DNA of 38,882 nucleotides from Rickettsiales bacterium (GTDB lineage Bacteria; Pseudomonadota; Alphaproteobacteria; Rickettsiales; UBA3002): NCBI GenBank assembly GCA_022763105.1, contig JALEGK010000042.1, positions 1 to 38,882 of the forward strand, read 5' to 3'. Shown piece by piece: positions 25,901 to 33,281 of this stretch (position 1 is its first letter; each line of letters starts with the position of its first letter). The notes under the pieces were generated by a model. It saw only the letters and a program-made list of their open reading frames with translations, ran no database searches and was not told where the DNA came from. The position numbers and the translations under genes were made by a program.

Positions 25901-26045
25901 CCTAACCGCCGATGTCACCAAGGATATGTTGGATCAAATTGCCGATTCTCCAATCAAGACCTATCTCAATAAACCTATGAAAGTTGAGGATTTACGCAAG
26001 GTCATGGAAGAATATGGCGGGCTGAAGGGCGAAGAGGACGATTAG
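22968..26045 (+). CDS. Hybrid sensor histidine kinase with MHYT-like membrane sensor and two receivers
   Basis: A 1025-residue membrane kinase. Residues 20-250 form about seven helices in an MHYT-like arrangement; the repeated motif is degenerate (CHSLGLLAIKVPLP at 72-85, YVQINSLQNY near 134-143, LQHIMLVQNSF near 202-212). Helices at about 268-288 and 438-456 flank a mostly helical periplasmic domain. Then come HisKA with His501 (SHEIRTPMNG), HATPase with N-box INLVGNATKF and DTGIGI and GGTGLGLS, receiver 1 (737-855) where the phosphoacceptor is N791, and receiver 2 (902-1014) with D952 in TDIHMP. GGGAG lies 8 bases before the ATG. The signal and the output partner are unknown. Confidence 0.88.
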   Translation: MDTLFYHESGLPQDAVLLSQDASLVVLCFITAVLCSAAAMEFLGNSQTLATKAKRWQIVFTTGLFTAAICLCHSLGLLAIKVPLPVEFNPQHIGYEWSGVFVLCLIGSALLQNRPVSFSRIALASVVLVAATSYVQINSLQNYIAGDFVRIPFSAFLGSIILSYLLICFGLWNVFHSSIVTDNLHFQRNLVSVCLIGAAFTLQHIMLVQNSFALPGWESHVDSLADLLQVIIIHVIMSALFVLGGILLRFRLSSQTQHKVSQQTLKRWHFLYHVMAAVTFLAVAFSLYTNQQLSQLHEKSITAESIWEQVYQRSARILNAAHRVQRIVRLDEASTVHSALDEASSVLMSATDELEKDIHVFDPYTKDNVLSDDIAAIVTHARHYVAMLDDIEQLNNDTLFPIYDQLLLAVNTLEQDLFAAHREVRMVDTKYTEFFSSIEYAIGGITLAMIAMVIIYGRKMTQRAMEDELARRESEKAYMEAKEIAERANRAKSDFLATMSHEIRTPMNGIIGMADLLGSSELDTKQRIQLNVIQTSSNAMLELINDILDFSKIEAGELRLEEIPFSLRHVIEDIGDMLSLRAEQNGVEFLIRVDPRLPDMVIGDPTRFRQILINLVGNATKFTESGHILLHVSRVKNDVENAHIYVEVQDTGIGIAEEKLNTIFSRFQQEDTSSTRKYGGTGLGLSITQKLVELMGGKIGIRSIKGEGSTFWFKLVLPIADVTSKKLINPQKLLGLKLMVIDDLPVSAQIVREMVEHYFAECEIFHDYDKALKALMDAKQTHEPFHIVMLNHQARDEESLEFAQNVRQSPTIANTALVCMQTASKPGEAQEIRKAGFNGFVTKPVRLEALIDVMCLCWDEHKEQKSYLITKHTVDEAREDAPRHVQDKAVPETNESSASKLHVLVVEDNDVNRLVAETMLTKLGCSCDMAEDGLLGLNKIRDDGSYDLILTDIHMPNMNGVEMAEAVHEIVPDVPIIALTADVTKDMLDQIADSPIKTYLNKPMKVEDLRKVMEEYGGLKGEEDD

Positions 26046-26107
26046 GCCCAGAAATTTTGCTTGACTATCGAGGTCATTTATCGCATTTGTGTGCGTCCGA
26101 ACCCTGT

Positions 26108-26183
26108 GGGGCCTTAGCTCAGTTGGTAGAGCGCTTGATTTGCATTCAAGAGGTCAGGAGTTCGACTCTCCTAGGCTCCACCA
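26108..26183 (+). tRNA. tRNA-Ala (UGC anticodon)
   Basis: A 76-base cloverleaf: acceptor GGGGCCT pairs with AGGCTCC (one G-U), D arm GCTC...GAGC, anticodon arm CTTGA-TTTGCAT-TCAAG with anticodon TGC, T arm with TTCGA, and an encoded CCA. It begins 62 bases after the histidine kinase stop. A TTGACT at 26061 could be its -35 box, with a poor -10. Confidence 0.97.
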
Positions 26184-26202
26184 TTTATTTTTCCCAGAAT
26201 CC

Positions 26203-26625
26203 ATGCAATCAGCACAACAGATTATTGATGCCCTAGCGCTTTGCCCGCACCCTGAAGGTGGCTATTTTCGCGAGACATTTCGCGATGAAGAGGTCAATGG
26301 GCGTGCGCTGTCCACTGCGATTTATTATCTGCTCGAGAAAGGGGATCGCTCGCATTGGCATCGCGTTGATGCCACCGAAATCTGGCATTGGTATGGTGGC
26401 ACGCCGTTGCAATTATCGATTCAGGAAGGCGATGATGCGATCATCGATCACACGCTTGGGTCTGATCTTGCTGCCGGCCAGTTTCCACAAATTATTGTGC
26501 CCAAGCATGCGTGGCAATCTGCCGTGTCGCTTGGAGATTGGACATTGGTGGGCTGCACCGTATCGCCCGGATTTGAATTTGAAAGCTTTGAGCTAGCAGC
26601 GCCCGATTGGTCGCCAAAACGCTAA
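26203..26625 (+). CDS. Cupin protein, DUF985 family
   Basis: A 140-residue cupin_5 (DUF985) protein. Motifs: LCPHPEGGYFRETFRD, STAIYYLLEKGDRSHWHRVDATEIWHWYGG with the putative metal/ligand His residues, and the C-terminal DWTLVGCTVSPGFEFESFEL. Relatives are small single-domain beta barrels without an agreed function. The start at 26203 is 19 bases after the tRNA; a longer frame that reads through the tRNA gene is not credible. No Shine-Dalgarno site is visible. Its stop lies 8 bases before the convergent unknown gene. Confidence 0.87.
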   Translation: MQSAQQIIDALALCPHPEGGYFRETFRDEEVNGRALSTAIYYLLEKGDRSHWHRVDATEIWHWYGGTPLQLSIQEGDDAIIDHTLGSDLAAGQFPQIIVPKHAWQSAVSLGDWTLVGCTVSPGFEFESFELAAPDWSPKR

Positions 26626-26633
26626 GTTGATTA

Positions 26634-27140
26634 CTACCTCATCGAGAGATCGTCTGTAACCCCTGCTGCTTTTCTTGCATTCGTGAATACGGTGTTAATC
26701 GTGTCTTTATATAGCTGTTCTAAATCACCCTGATCTGTGAATTTTCCCGTTTCCAGCGCTTTTTGTACGACATCATAGACTCGGTCATCTTTTGCCGCTT
26801 TTAACAAATGCTCGATATAAGGGGCAGCTTTTTCAGCAGATACTGTGCGACCTGAATATATGGAAGATGGCACATCATTTTCTGGTTTACCGTCAAAATA
26901 ATTATTTGTCAGAAATTCCCATGTACGTGACCATAATCGACCATGTTCAGCCTCTGCATCTTTTTCCCAAGAGGTGAAAGACATTTCGCCGCGAAGTGGT
27001 ATCTTTTTCGCGTCTGCGCCACCAGAATTCAGCATGATATTTGCGTCATCTAACGCTCTTAGAAAATCAAAATGAAGATCTTGCTCTGCATTTGCTAACG
27101 CGCCTGATAACGCATTGGCATCTGATGTCTGGAAAACCAT
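26634..27140 (-). CDS. Unknown soluble helical protein, divergent from the zincin
   Basis: A 168-residue protein that I do not recognise. It has no signal peptide, no transmembrane helix and no cysteine; it is charged and looks mostly alpha-helical. A possible ribosome site AGGT lies 6 bases before the ATG. It is divergent from the predicted zinc protease across 170 bases of AT-rich sequence that holds a small hairpin. A role paired with the protease (chaperone, inhibitor or regulator) is only a guess from position. Coding is supported by an uninterrupted frame filling the space between two genes. Confidence 0.65.
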   Translation of the reverse strand: MVFQTSDANALSGALANAEQDLHFDFLRALDDANIMLNSGGADAKKIPLRGEMSFTSWEKDAEAEHGRLWSRTWEFLTNNYFDGKPENDVPSSIYSGRTVSAEKAAPYIEHLLKAAKDDRVYDVVQKALETGKFTDQGDLEQLYKDTINTVFTNARKAAGVTDDLSMR

Positions 27141-27180
27141 GATTTACCTGCCCGTATGTATTTTGCACCTGCATTAAATT

Positions 27181-27206
27181 AACATAGCCGCAAGGCTTAG
27201 AATGTT
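27181..27206. repeat. Hairpin with GCAA loop in the divergent intergenic region
   Basis: AACAT and ATGTT form an outer 5-bp stem around AGCC-GCAA-GGCT, an inner 4-bp stem with a GNRA-type loop; four bases (TAGA) bulge on one side. No T-run follows. It lies between the unknown gene and the zincin and could act in DNA as an operator or in RNA in the leader of the minus-strand gene. Confidence 0.35.
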
Positions 27207-27310
27207 ACAATTTCATTAATATCAGACTGATTTTTATTGATAATAATAAGCTCATGTCATCATTCTGTCATGCCCATACGTTATCCTAGAAGGGTAGCAA
27301 TGGGAGCAAA

Positions 27311-28612
27311 ATGGGCATAGACCACGACACAGAAATGAACCCACCTCATGCCGGCAATGCAATTGCCGAGCATCCCTATAGTCATGAGCGCATTCAGGCC
27401 TATTTAAAAGACCATTTACATCTGCATTATGACGGAGATCACGAAGCGCTCATTCGTCGTAGTATCGAAGATATGATGTATAATTTGCCCAACTGGGCGC
27501 AGGTGATTTGTGTAGCCAATAACCTAGAGTTGGAAATTGGTGACCGCGAGAATCTGGAAGAGATGGATAAGGGGGCGGCGGGTGATTTTTCAAGCCAACA
27601 TAACAAAGCACGCTCATTGGGCTATCGCGGTAAAAACCCGGCGCAAGTAACCGGGCAGATCAAGCGCATCATGGCGCATGAGATTGGTCATGCGATAGAT
27701 AGTTATTTTGGCGCATATGTTTCAGACAATAATTTATTTGAGAACCCTTACTCTTATGTTTCACGTATTCCGCATCATCCGACTTGGCCAGAGATTATGC
27801 CCGTGCCAACATGGAGTGAATCATTGGATCTACAGAAATTCTACCCGAATCATGAATTCCCGCATCTGCCAAACCTGAAAGGCATTGTTGCACATCTGGA
27901 AACGAAAAGATTAGTCGATGGCGAGTTGAAACCCTTTTATCATGAGAGCGAACACCCATCCGAAGCATTTGCCGAATTTTCTGCTGCTTATTTTCTACTG
28001 CATGATCGGCACAAGAATGATGAGGGCAAAGGCGTGCTCGGCCACAAGGGTGATTTTCGCGCTTTATGTGAAGAGAGTTTAGGCACTGGTGCCGAGCATT
28101 TATGGCATCATTACCGAGATGTGTTTTTACCTCTGATTGAGCAAAAAGCCATTGAGGTTCATCAGGAGAATTTATCAGCTAAAGCGCATCGTGGCCGCAT
28201 GATGATGAAGGCTGCCACAGAAGGTGCGCAGAGAATGGGGTGCAGCCCTCCCTCACAAGAAGTGATCGACGCGATTATGGATCGCCCTCCGTCCATGAGA
28301 GGTATGTTTGAGCGTTTATTTCGTTATGCATCTGCCTATAACCCTGAATCTCCTTTGGTAGAGTCTATCTGTTGTATTACCTTTGATGCAGGCTATGAAA
28401 ACAAGATGGTTCGCAACATGCTAAATGATGATAAGGAGCTGCGCGAGACGGTCGAAGCCCTCATTCATGATACGCCAGAAATTGCCAGGCATGGCGGTAT
28501 GGATGGGTTGGTGTATGTGACTGGAAAAATCGTCGACCGTATGCAGATGTTAGCGCCTCAATATGAAGGCGAAGACATAGAGCGTGGCAAGCCGGAAAGT
28601 TACACGCGCTAA
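27311..28612 (+). CDS. Predicted zinc metallopeptidase, anthrax lethal factor-like zincin
   Basis: A 433-residue protein with a gluzincin-like active site: MAHEIGHAID gives HExxH at residues 123-127, and about 90 residues later EHPSEAFAEFSAAYF supplies the downstream glutamates (E218, E222), one of which should be the third zinc ligand. This spacing and the EAFAEFSAAY form resemble anthrax lethal factor (ATLF)-type domains. There is no signal peptide or transmembrane helix, so it is cytoplasmic or exported by a leaderless route. The C-terminal 150 residues are helical and not recognised. GGGAG lies 4 bases before the ATG. The stop overlaps that of the GNAT gene. The substrate is unknown. Confidence 0.75.
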   Translation: MGIDHDTEMNPPHAGNAIAEHPYSHERIQAYLKDHLHLHYDGDHEALIRRSIEDMMYNLPNWAQVICVANNLELEIGDRENLEEMDKGAAGDFSSQHNKARSLGYRGKNPAQVTGQIKRIMAHEIGHAIDSYFGAYVSDNNLFENPYSYVSRIPHHPTWPEIMPVPTWSESLDLQKFYPNHEFPHLPNLKGIVAHLETKRLVDGELKPFYHESEHPSEAFAEFSAAYFLLHDRHKNDEGKGVLGHKGDFRALCEESLGTGAEHLWHHYRDVFLPLIEQKAIEVHQENLSAKAHRGRMMMKAATEGAQRMGCSPPSQEVIDAIMDRPPSMRGMFERLFRYASAYNPESPLVESICCITFDAGYENKMVRNMLNDDKELRETVEALIHDTPEIARHGGMDGLVYVTGKIVDRMQMLAPQYEGEDIERGKPESYTR

Positions 28613-29187
28613 GACGCTTCGCGCTGTGCCTCGTCTTTCGTCTCAAATCCCATGACATGATAGCTCTGATCGCCATAGTCAAATTCTGAAACGAACTGGA
28701 TTAAGTCGATGCGCTTATGCGCCGCGTAAGAGCGCGCGTTGCGTTTATTGATGAAGGTAAGCGCGAACGGGTATCGCTTTGCCATATGCTCACGTGCGAA
28801 ATAGAACATATTTTCAAACAGACCTTGGCCGCGATAATCGGTATCGACACAGATCGGGCCATATTGATACGAATCCTCGGCGGTGGGTTGTTTACCGTTG
28901 AGCGTGAATTGCGGAATCAGGCTCGCCATATACTCAAAGATTTCCCATTGCGAGAAGTACGGCCAGCCAGCGGATGCCGCATAGGCGACGACTTTATCGC
29001 CATCTTTACCCACGCAAAGCCCCTCATCGGCAATGAGCTGCGCTAACTGCTCGTCGGAGAATGGGGTGGTCACAAACCCGTCAGACTGTTTCTCAAGCGG
29101 CAGAAGGCTCACCAGATTCTGCTCTTGCAGACGCTTGAACCCGTCCATGTCCGATAAGGTTGCAACGTGGTATGTGATCGTAGTCAT
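28609..29187 (-). CDS. GNAT-family N-acetyltransferase
   Basis: A 192-residue acetyltransferase. The acetyl-CoA binding motif A is YGPICVDTDYRGQGLFENMF near residues 109-128, with the RGQG loop; the upstream strands contain GKDGDKVVAYAASAGW. The C-terminal FINKRNARSYAAHKRIDLIQF matches motif B, which often ends in a Tyr or His near the CoA thiol. The substrate is unknown. Its stop overlaps the convergent zincin stop by 4 bases. Confidence 0.82.
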   Translation of the reverse strand: MTTITYHVATLSDMDGFKRLQEQNLVSLLPLEKQSDGFVTTPFSDEQLAQLIADEGLCVGKDGDKVVAYAASAGWPYFSQWEIFEYMASLIPQFTLNGKQPTAEDSYQYGPICVDTDYRGQGLFENMFYFAREHMAKRYPFALTFINKRNARSYAAHKRIDLIQFVSEFDYGDQSYHVMGFETKDEAQREAS

Positions 29188-29296
29188 ATCAGCCTTGTGT
29201 TGTTTTCTTATCCTTTAACGCGTTTAGCTTCTTGCTTCCACCCCTAATCTGCTCTTGGCAAAAGACAGTCGGGTGCCAAGCTGGTATGGTGTGCTC

Positions 29297-30820
29297 ATGA
29301 AGCAAGATGCTGTGCCGTATATTTGGCTGTTACTTTTGGTAGCCGCCCAGCTTACCGTCTCATTGATTCTCAATGATGGCGTGTTCTATTACGCGCTGGA
29401 TGATGCTTACATCCATCTGGAGCTCGCCAATCAGATTTTATCGGGCAATTATGGCTTACAGGACGGCGAGCTATCATCGCCCTCCTCTTCGATTTTATGG
29501 CCTATTATACTCGCGCCTTTTGCGGTACTTCCCTTCTTCACGCTTGTGCCATTTATCATCAACTTGCTCGCTGCGTTGGCGAGCGTTGCGTTGCTGCAAT
29601 CCTTCTTTCAGCAACATTTTGATGAAATCATACGCACCCACAAGGCAGCATATCGTGTCGCGCTATGCTCGATGATTGTGGGGTTAAATCTAGGCGGTTT
29701 GTGTCTGATTGGTATGGAGCACGGGCTACAGATACTGTGTGCCACCTTTCTGATCACGAGCATTTTGCATTACCAGATGGCCGGTGATTTCTCGCGCTGG
29801 AACTGGTTTGTGATTCTGGTCGCGCCGCTCATTCGCTATGAATGTTTAGCCCTTTCAGGTGTTGCGCTGGTCTGGTTCATGCTCAATACGCGCTTCTGGT
29901 GGTGCGTGTTTGCAGGTGGCGTCATCATGACGTTCCTGATTTTGTTCAGCCTATTTCTGCATTGGATTGGGTTGCCAACCATGCCGCTATCGGTGCTGGT
30001 TAAACAGGCAAGCGTTTCCATGATTCCGGGTGGCAGCATTACCTATAATCTGATGCAGCCTGCGGCGTGGGTAATGTTGGGTGGTATTGGCCTGCTTTAT
30101 TACAAAGCGCGTGGCAATCCGGTCTTTACCTTTAAGGCGCTCTATATTGGCGGCATATTGATAATGGTCAGCCACCTATTGTTTGGCATGGTGGGTGTGC
30201 GTTACGATGCTTATGTTTGGGGCTTTGTGCTGCCTTTATTGCTCTTTTCTTACCGCTCTGAGATTCGGGCTTTCTTAGCCAATTCAAAACCGATTCTAAT
30301 CTATGCGCGCATTGTTGTTGCACTCGCTGGCTTGATGGCACCATACAGCCTGTATTCGATGTATGAGGCGCCGGTTGCGACTCACAATATTGCGAGCATG
30401 CACGGCAATATGCATCGCTTTGCAACAGAGTTCTGGAAGCAGCCAATTGCGGTGAATGACATTGGACGCATCAGTTATGACAACCCACATTATGTGCTCG
30501 ACATGGTGGGGCTGAGTAATTTCAAGGCATACCAGCTTGGTAGCGCGCATATGGCTAACCCGAATCGCGCTTGGATGGATTTGCTAGCCACGCAACATAA
30601 TGTGCAAGCGGCGATGCTGTTTGAGAGTTGGTTTAAGCCGCATCTACCTGCTGATTGGGTGAAGGTTGGTGAGCTGAAACTGGATTGCTGTAACGTTGCG
30701 CTGCCGCAAGAGATTTTAAGTTTTTATGCGACTTCGGCACTCTCTGCTGATGCGTTGCGCGCGGCACTCACAGCGTTTCAGGCGGCCATTGGCGATGGCG
30801 CATCCATAGAGATTAAATAG
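29297..30820 (+). CDS. GT-C/GT39-like multi-pass membrane protein
   Basis: A membrane protein of 507 residues with about ten hydrophobic helices and a soluble C-terminus. The first periplasmic loop has YYALDDAYIHLELANQI, the acidic pair expected at the catalytic site of GT-C glycosyltransferases that use polyprenyl-linked sugars, and GNYGLQDG follows. The C-terminal part has the VAVNDIGRISYDN...DMVGLSN pattern common in such proteins. I chose the ATG at 29297; a TTG at 29255 would add 14 residues. It may add a sugar to an envelope glycan, but donor and acceptor are unknown. The end overlaps the convergent nitrilase gene by 8 bases. Confidence 0.72.
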   Translation: MKQDAVPYIWLLLLVAAQLTVSLILNDGVFYYALDDAYIHLELANQILSGNYGLQDGELSSPSSSILWPIILAPFAVLPFFTLVPFIINLLAALASVALLQSFFQQHFDEIIRTHKAAYRVALCSMIVGLNLGGLCLIGMEHGLQILCATFLITSILHYQMAGDFSRWNWFVILVAPLIRYECLALSGVALVWFMLNTRFWWCVFAGGVIMTFLILFSLFLHWIGLPTMPLSVLVKQASVSMIPGGSITYNLMQPAAWVMLGGIGLLYYKARGNPVFTFKALYIGGILIMVSHLLFGMVGVRYDAYVWGFVLPLLLFSYRSEIRAFLANSKPILIYARIVVALAGLMAPYSLYSMYEAPVATHNIASMHGNMHRFATEFWKQPIAVNDIGRISYDNPHYVLDMVGLSNFKAYQLGSAHMANPNRAWMDLLATQHNVQAAMLFESWFKPHLPADWVKVGELKLDCCNVALPQEILSFYATSALSADALRAALTAFQAAIGDGASIEIK

Positions 30821-31643
30821 CGTAATCTTGTAGCACGTAATCGCGGTCATGCGTTAGCACTGGCATCTGTCTGCGGATATTTGCGACCACTTCCGGGTCC
30901 ACTTCCGCCATGATCACCTCTGGCTCGTCTCCCGCTTCGGCGAGCACCTCGCCCCACGGATTGATGATCATCGAATGCCCATAGGTCTCACGGCCCTTAG
31001 GGTGTACACCGCATTGATTCGGTGCAATAACATAGCAGCCATTTTCAATCGCGCGGGCGCGCAGCAATACATGCCAATGTGCCATGCCGGTGCGTTTGGC
31101 AAATGCAGCAGGCACGGAGTAAATGGTCGCACCACAGCGTGCAAGGTCACGATAAAGACGTGCGAAGCGCACATCGTAGCAGATCGTCATACCGATTTGC
31201 CCGCATGGAATTTCTGCAAGGCGCGCCTGCTTGCCTGATAAGAACCGGGCCGATTCCTGATAGGATTCACCATCACCAAAGTCCGCATCAAACAAATGAA
31301 TCTTGTCGTAATGCGCTTCCAGCTCGCCTTTATCATTGATCAAGATCGAGCGGTTCGCCCATTTGCCGGATGTATCGATGGTGACAAAAATGGAGCCAAT
31401 GAGAATGTGGCAGCGATGTTCTTTGGCGAATTCTAGCGCGTGTGCCAGACCGGGGTGGGGCTCCATGGTGTAATCTTCGCCCGCCTCTTCGCCGCGCATA
31501 AAGTACGCATTTTCAGGCAATGCAATCAGCTTTGCGCCACGGCCAATGGCGTCGCGCATCATGGCGTCATTCACTGTGATATTGGCGTGGATATCTTCGC
31601 CGGCATTCACCTGAACACAGGCGATCTTAATTGCTTCTTCCAT
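30813..31643 (-). CDS. Nitrilase-superfamily amidohydrolase, Nit1-like
   Basis: A 276-residue carbon-nitrogen hydrolase with the catalytic triad E44 (ALPENAYF), K114 (YDKIHLFD) and C155 (GMTICYDVRF). The sequence around IHLFDAD and the NRSILINDKGELEAHYDK segment resemble Nit1-type enzymes that hydrolyse deaminated glutathione, a repair reaction; that specificity is an inference. It lies 5 bases after comF on the same strand. In many alphaproteobacteria grxC lies between these two genes; it is absent here. Confidence 0.9.
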   Translation of the reverse strand: MEEAIKIACVQVNAGEDIHANITVNDAMMRDAIGRGAKLIALPENAYFMRGEEAGEDYTMEPHPGLAHALEFAKEHRCHILIGSIFVTIDTSGKWANRSILINDKGELEAHYDKIHLFDADFGDGESYQESARFLSGKQARLAEIPCGQIGMTICYDVRFARLYRDLARCGATIYSVPAAFAKRTGMAHWHVLLRARAIENGCYVIAPNQCGVHPKGRETYGHSMIINPWGEVLAEAGDEPEVIMAEVDPEVVANIRRQMPVLTHDRDYVLQDYAI

Positions 31644-31648
31644 GTTAC

Positions 31649-32407
31649 TCAGTCGCGTTTGAATGTTCGGGCCAGACTTAAGACATATACCGCCCCAACG
31701 CCGCCATCGTATAATGCTTGGGTGCAGGCGTCAATCGTCGCGCCGGTTGTGATCACATCATCAATAAGCAACACCGATTTGCCGTGCAGATGGCTGGCAT
31801 GCCTAGCGTTTATAGCAAAAGCATCCATTACATTTTTAAGCCGCTCCTCGCGTGGCAGGCTCGCCTGTGCTGGCGTGTTACGCGTGCGGGTGAGTGCACC
31901 AGAAAGCATCGGAATCTGCGTGCGTTTACTGAGCGCAGCGCCTAATTGCGCCGATTGGTTATAGGTGCGCCATAGCATGCGTCGCCAATGCAGCGGCACG
32001 GGAATGATGACATCGCAATGAGGCAGCATATCGGATGCGGCGCGCTGCATCATCGTGGCGAAGGCCGGAATGCGGTGCGTCTGATCCGCATATTTCATGC
32101 GTGTAATAAGCGGGCGGCTGACCTCATCATAATGCAGCACTGTACGCGCTTGCAAATAGGTTGGGCGCGCCTCAATACATTCCATACAGTGGCTTTTCTC
32201 ATCAATCGGCGCATCGAATGGTTTGCCGCAGCAATCACATAGTGGTTCAGAGACAAAGCTCAGCTCATTGAAGCAGCTAATACAAAATTGCTGCACTGTA
32301 TCAGTGGGTTGCTGGCAGGCCGGACAAAGCGGCGGGAAAAAAGCATTCAGCCCGAAATCGACGACAGGCTTGGTTTTTTCACGAATATTGCGTACAAGAA
32401 TGCTCAT
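31649..32407 (-). CDS. comF: ComF-family phosphoribosyltransferase-like protein
   Basis: A ComF family protein of 252 residues. The N-terminal zinc-finger part has CPACQ, CISC, CDCCGK and CMEC pairs (about residues 28-76); the C-terminal half is a phosphoribosyltransferase-like domain with VLLIDDVITTGATID. In naturally competent bacteria ComF acts in DNA uptake, but the gene is also widespread in non-competent species. The ATG at 32407 overlaps by 2 bases the start codon of the divergent methyltransferase; a TTG at 32461 would extend it by 18 residues into that gene. No ribosome site is seen at either. Confidence 0.88.
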   Translation of the reverse strand: MSILVRNIREKTKPVVDFGLNAFFPPLCPACQQPTDTVQQFCISCFNELSFVSEPLCDCCGKPFDAPIDEKSHCMECIEARPTYLQARTVLHYDEVSRPLITRMKYADQTHRIPAFATMMQRAASDMLPHCDVIIPVPLHWRRMLWRTYNQSAQLGAALSKRTQIPMLSGALTRTRNTPAQASLPREERLKNVMDAFAINARHASHLHGKSVLLIDDVITTGATIDACTQALYDGGVGAVYVLSLARTFKRD

Positions 32408-33281
32408 GGAGAAAGAAGCTAGCACAGTTTTTAATCGTCGTCTGCTGCGAAAACAACGCAACCGCGCAGCGGGTTCTATTGCTTCTGCCGATTTCTTGAT
32501 GAAAGAAGTAGCTGAGCGATTAGCGGACCGGCTTGACGATATGGCACGCGAGTTTCCTATTGCGATTGATCTGGGTGCGCATCATGGCGTACTGCAAACC
32601 GCCCTGAAAGACCGCGGCAAAATCCATCACCTGATTCAGACCGATCTGAGTGATCGCATGATTGCACAGGCCGTTGGCGAGCGCGTGGTATGCGATGAGG
32701 AATGGCTACCATTTAAAGACCAAAGCGTGGATTTGGTGATTAGCGGGTTAAGCCTGCAATGGGTGAATGATTTGCCCGGCACGTTGATTCAAATACGCCG
32801 CATTTTAAAACCCGATGGATTGTTTTTGTGCATCCTTCCCGGCGCGCTCACCTTACATGAATTGCGCGAGTCATTGGCGCATGCCGAAATGGCATTGCGC
32901 GGTGGTATCAGCCCGCGTGTCGCTCCGATGTTAGAGGTACGTGATGCCGGTGCATTGTTGCAGCGTGCGGGGTTTGCCCTGCCGGTAGTCGATAGCGATA
33001 TGCTGCAGATACGTTACCCGAACGCGCTACGTCTGTGGCATGAACTACGCGCGATGGGGGCAGGCAATTGCTTGGCCGATCGGGATAATAAAATCCCACC
33101 ACGTGATTTGTTTGCGAACGCAGCTGCGCATTATGCGGAGCATCACTTGGATGATGAAGGGCATATTATTGCATCGGTAGAGCTATTGACTCTCACTGCA
33201 TGGTCTCCCCATGCATCACAGCAGCAGCCTGCCAAACGCGGCAGCGGACAAGTATCGCTTGGTGAGGTGTTAAGCCACTAG
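32406..33281 (+). CDS. BioC/NDUFAF5-like SAM methyltransferase
   Basis: A 291-residue Methyltransf_11 protein. It begins with the family's [14 protein letters not shown], followed by [14 protein letters not shown], SAM motif [47 protein letters not shown]-like post-motif region, and [13 protein letters not shown]. In alphaproteobacteria the gene next to comF and mutT of this type is related to mitochondrial NDUFAF5, an assembly factor for complex I, and to BioC of biotin synthesis. Which applies is not settled by sequence; no bio genes are in the window. The ATG shares two bases with the comF start. Confidence 0.82.
   Translation: [291 protein letters not shown]

Noticed and set aside
26089..26202. 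N-terminal extension of the cupin through the tRNA
   Set aside because: The extension encodes tRNA sequence; the conserved DUF985 domain begins at the ATG at 26203.
32908..33102. Minus-strand frames inside the BioC-like gene
   Set aside because: Short frames opposite a well-supported coding region without motifs.
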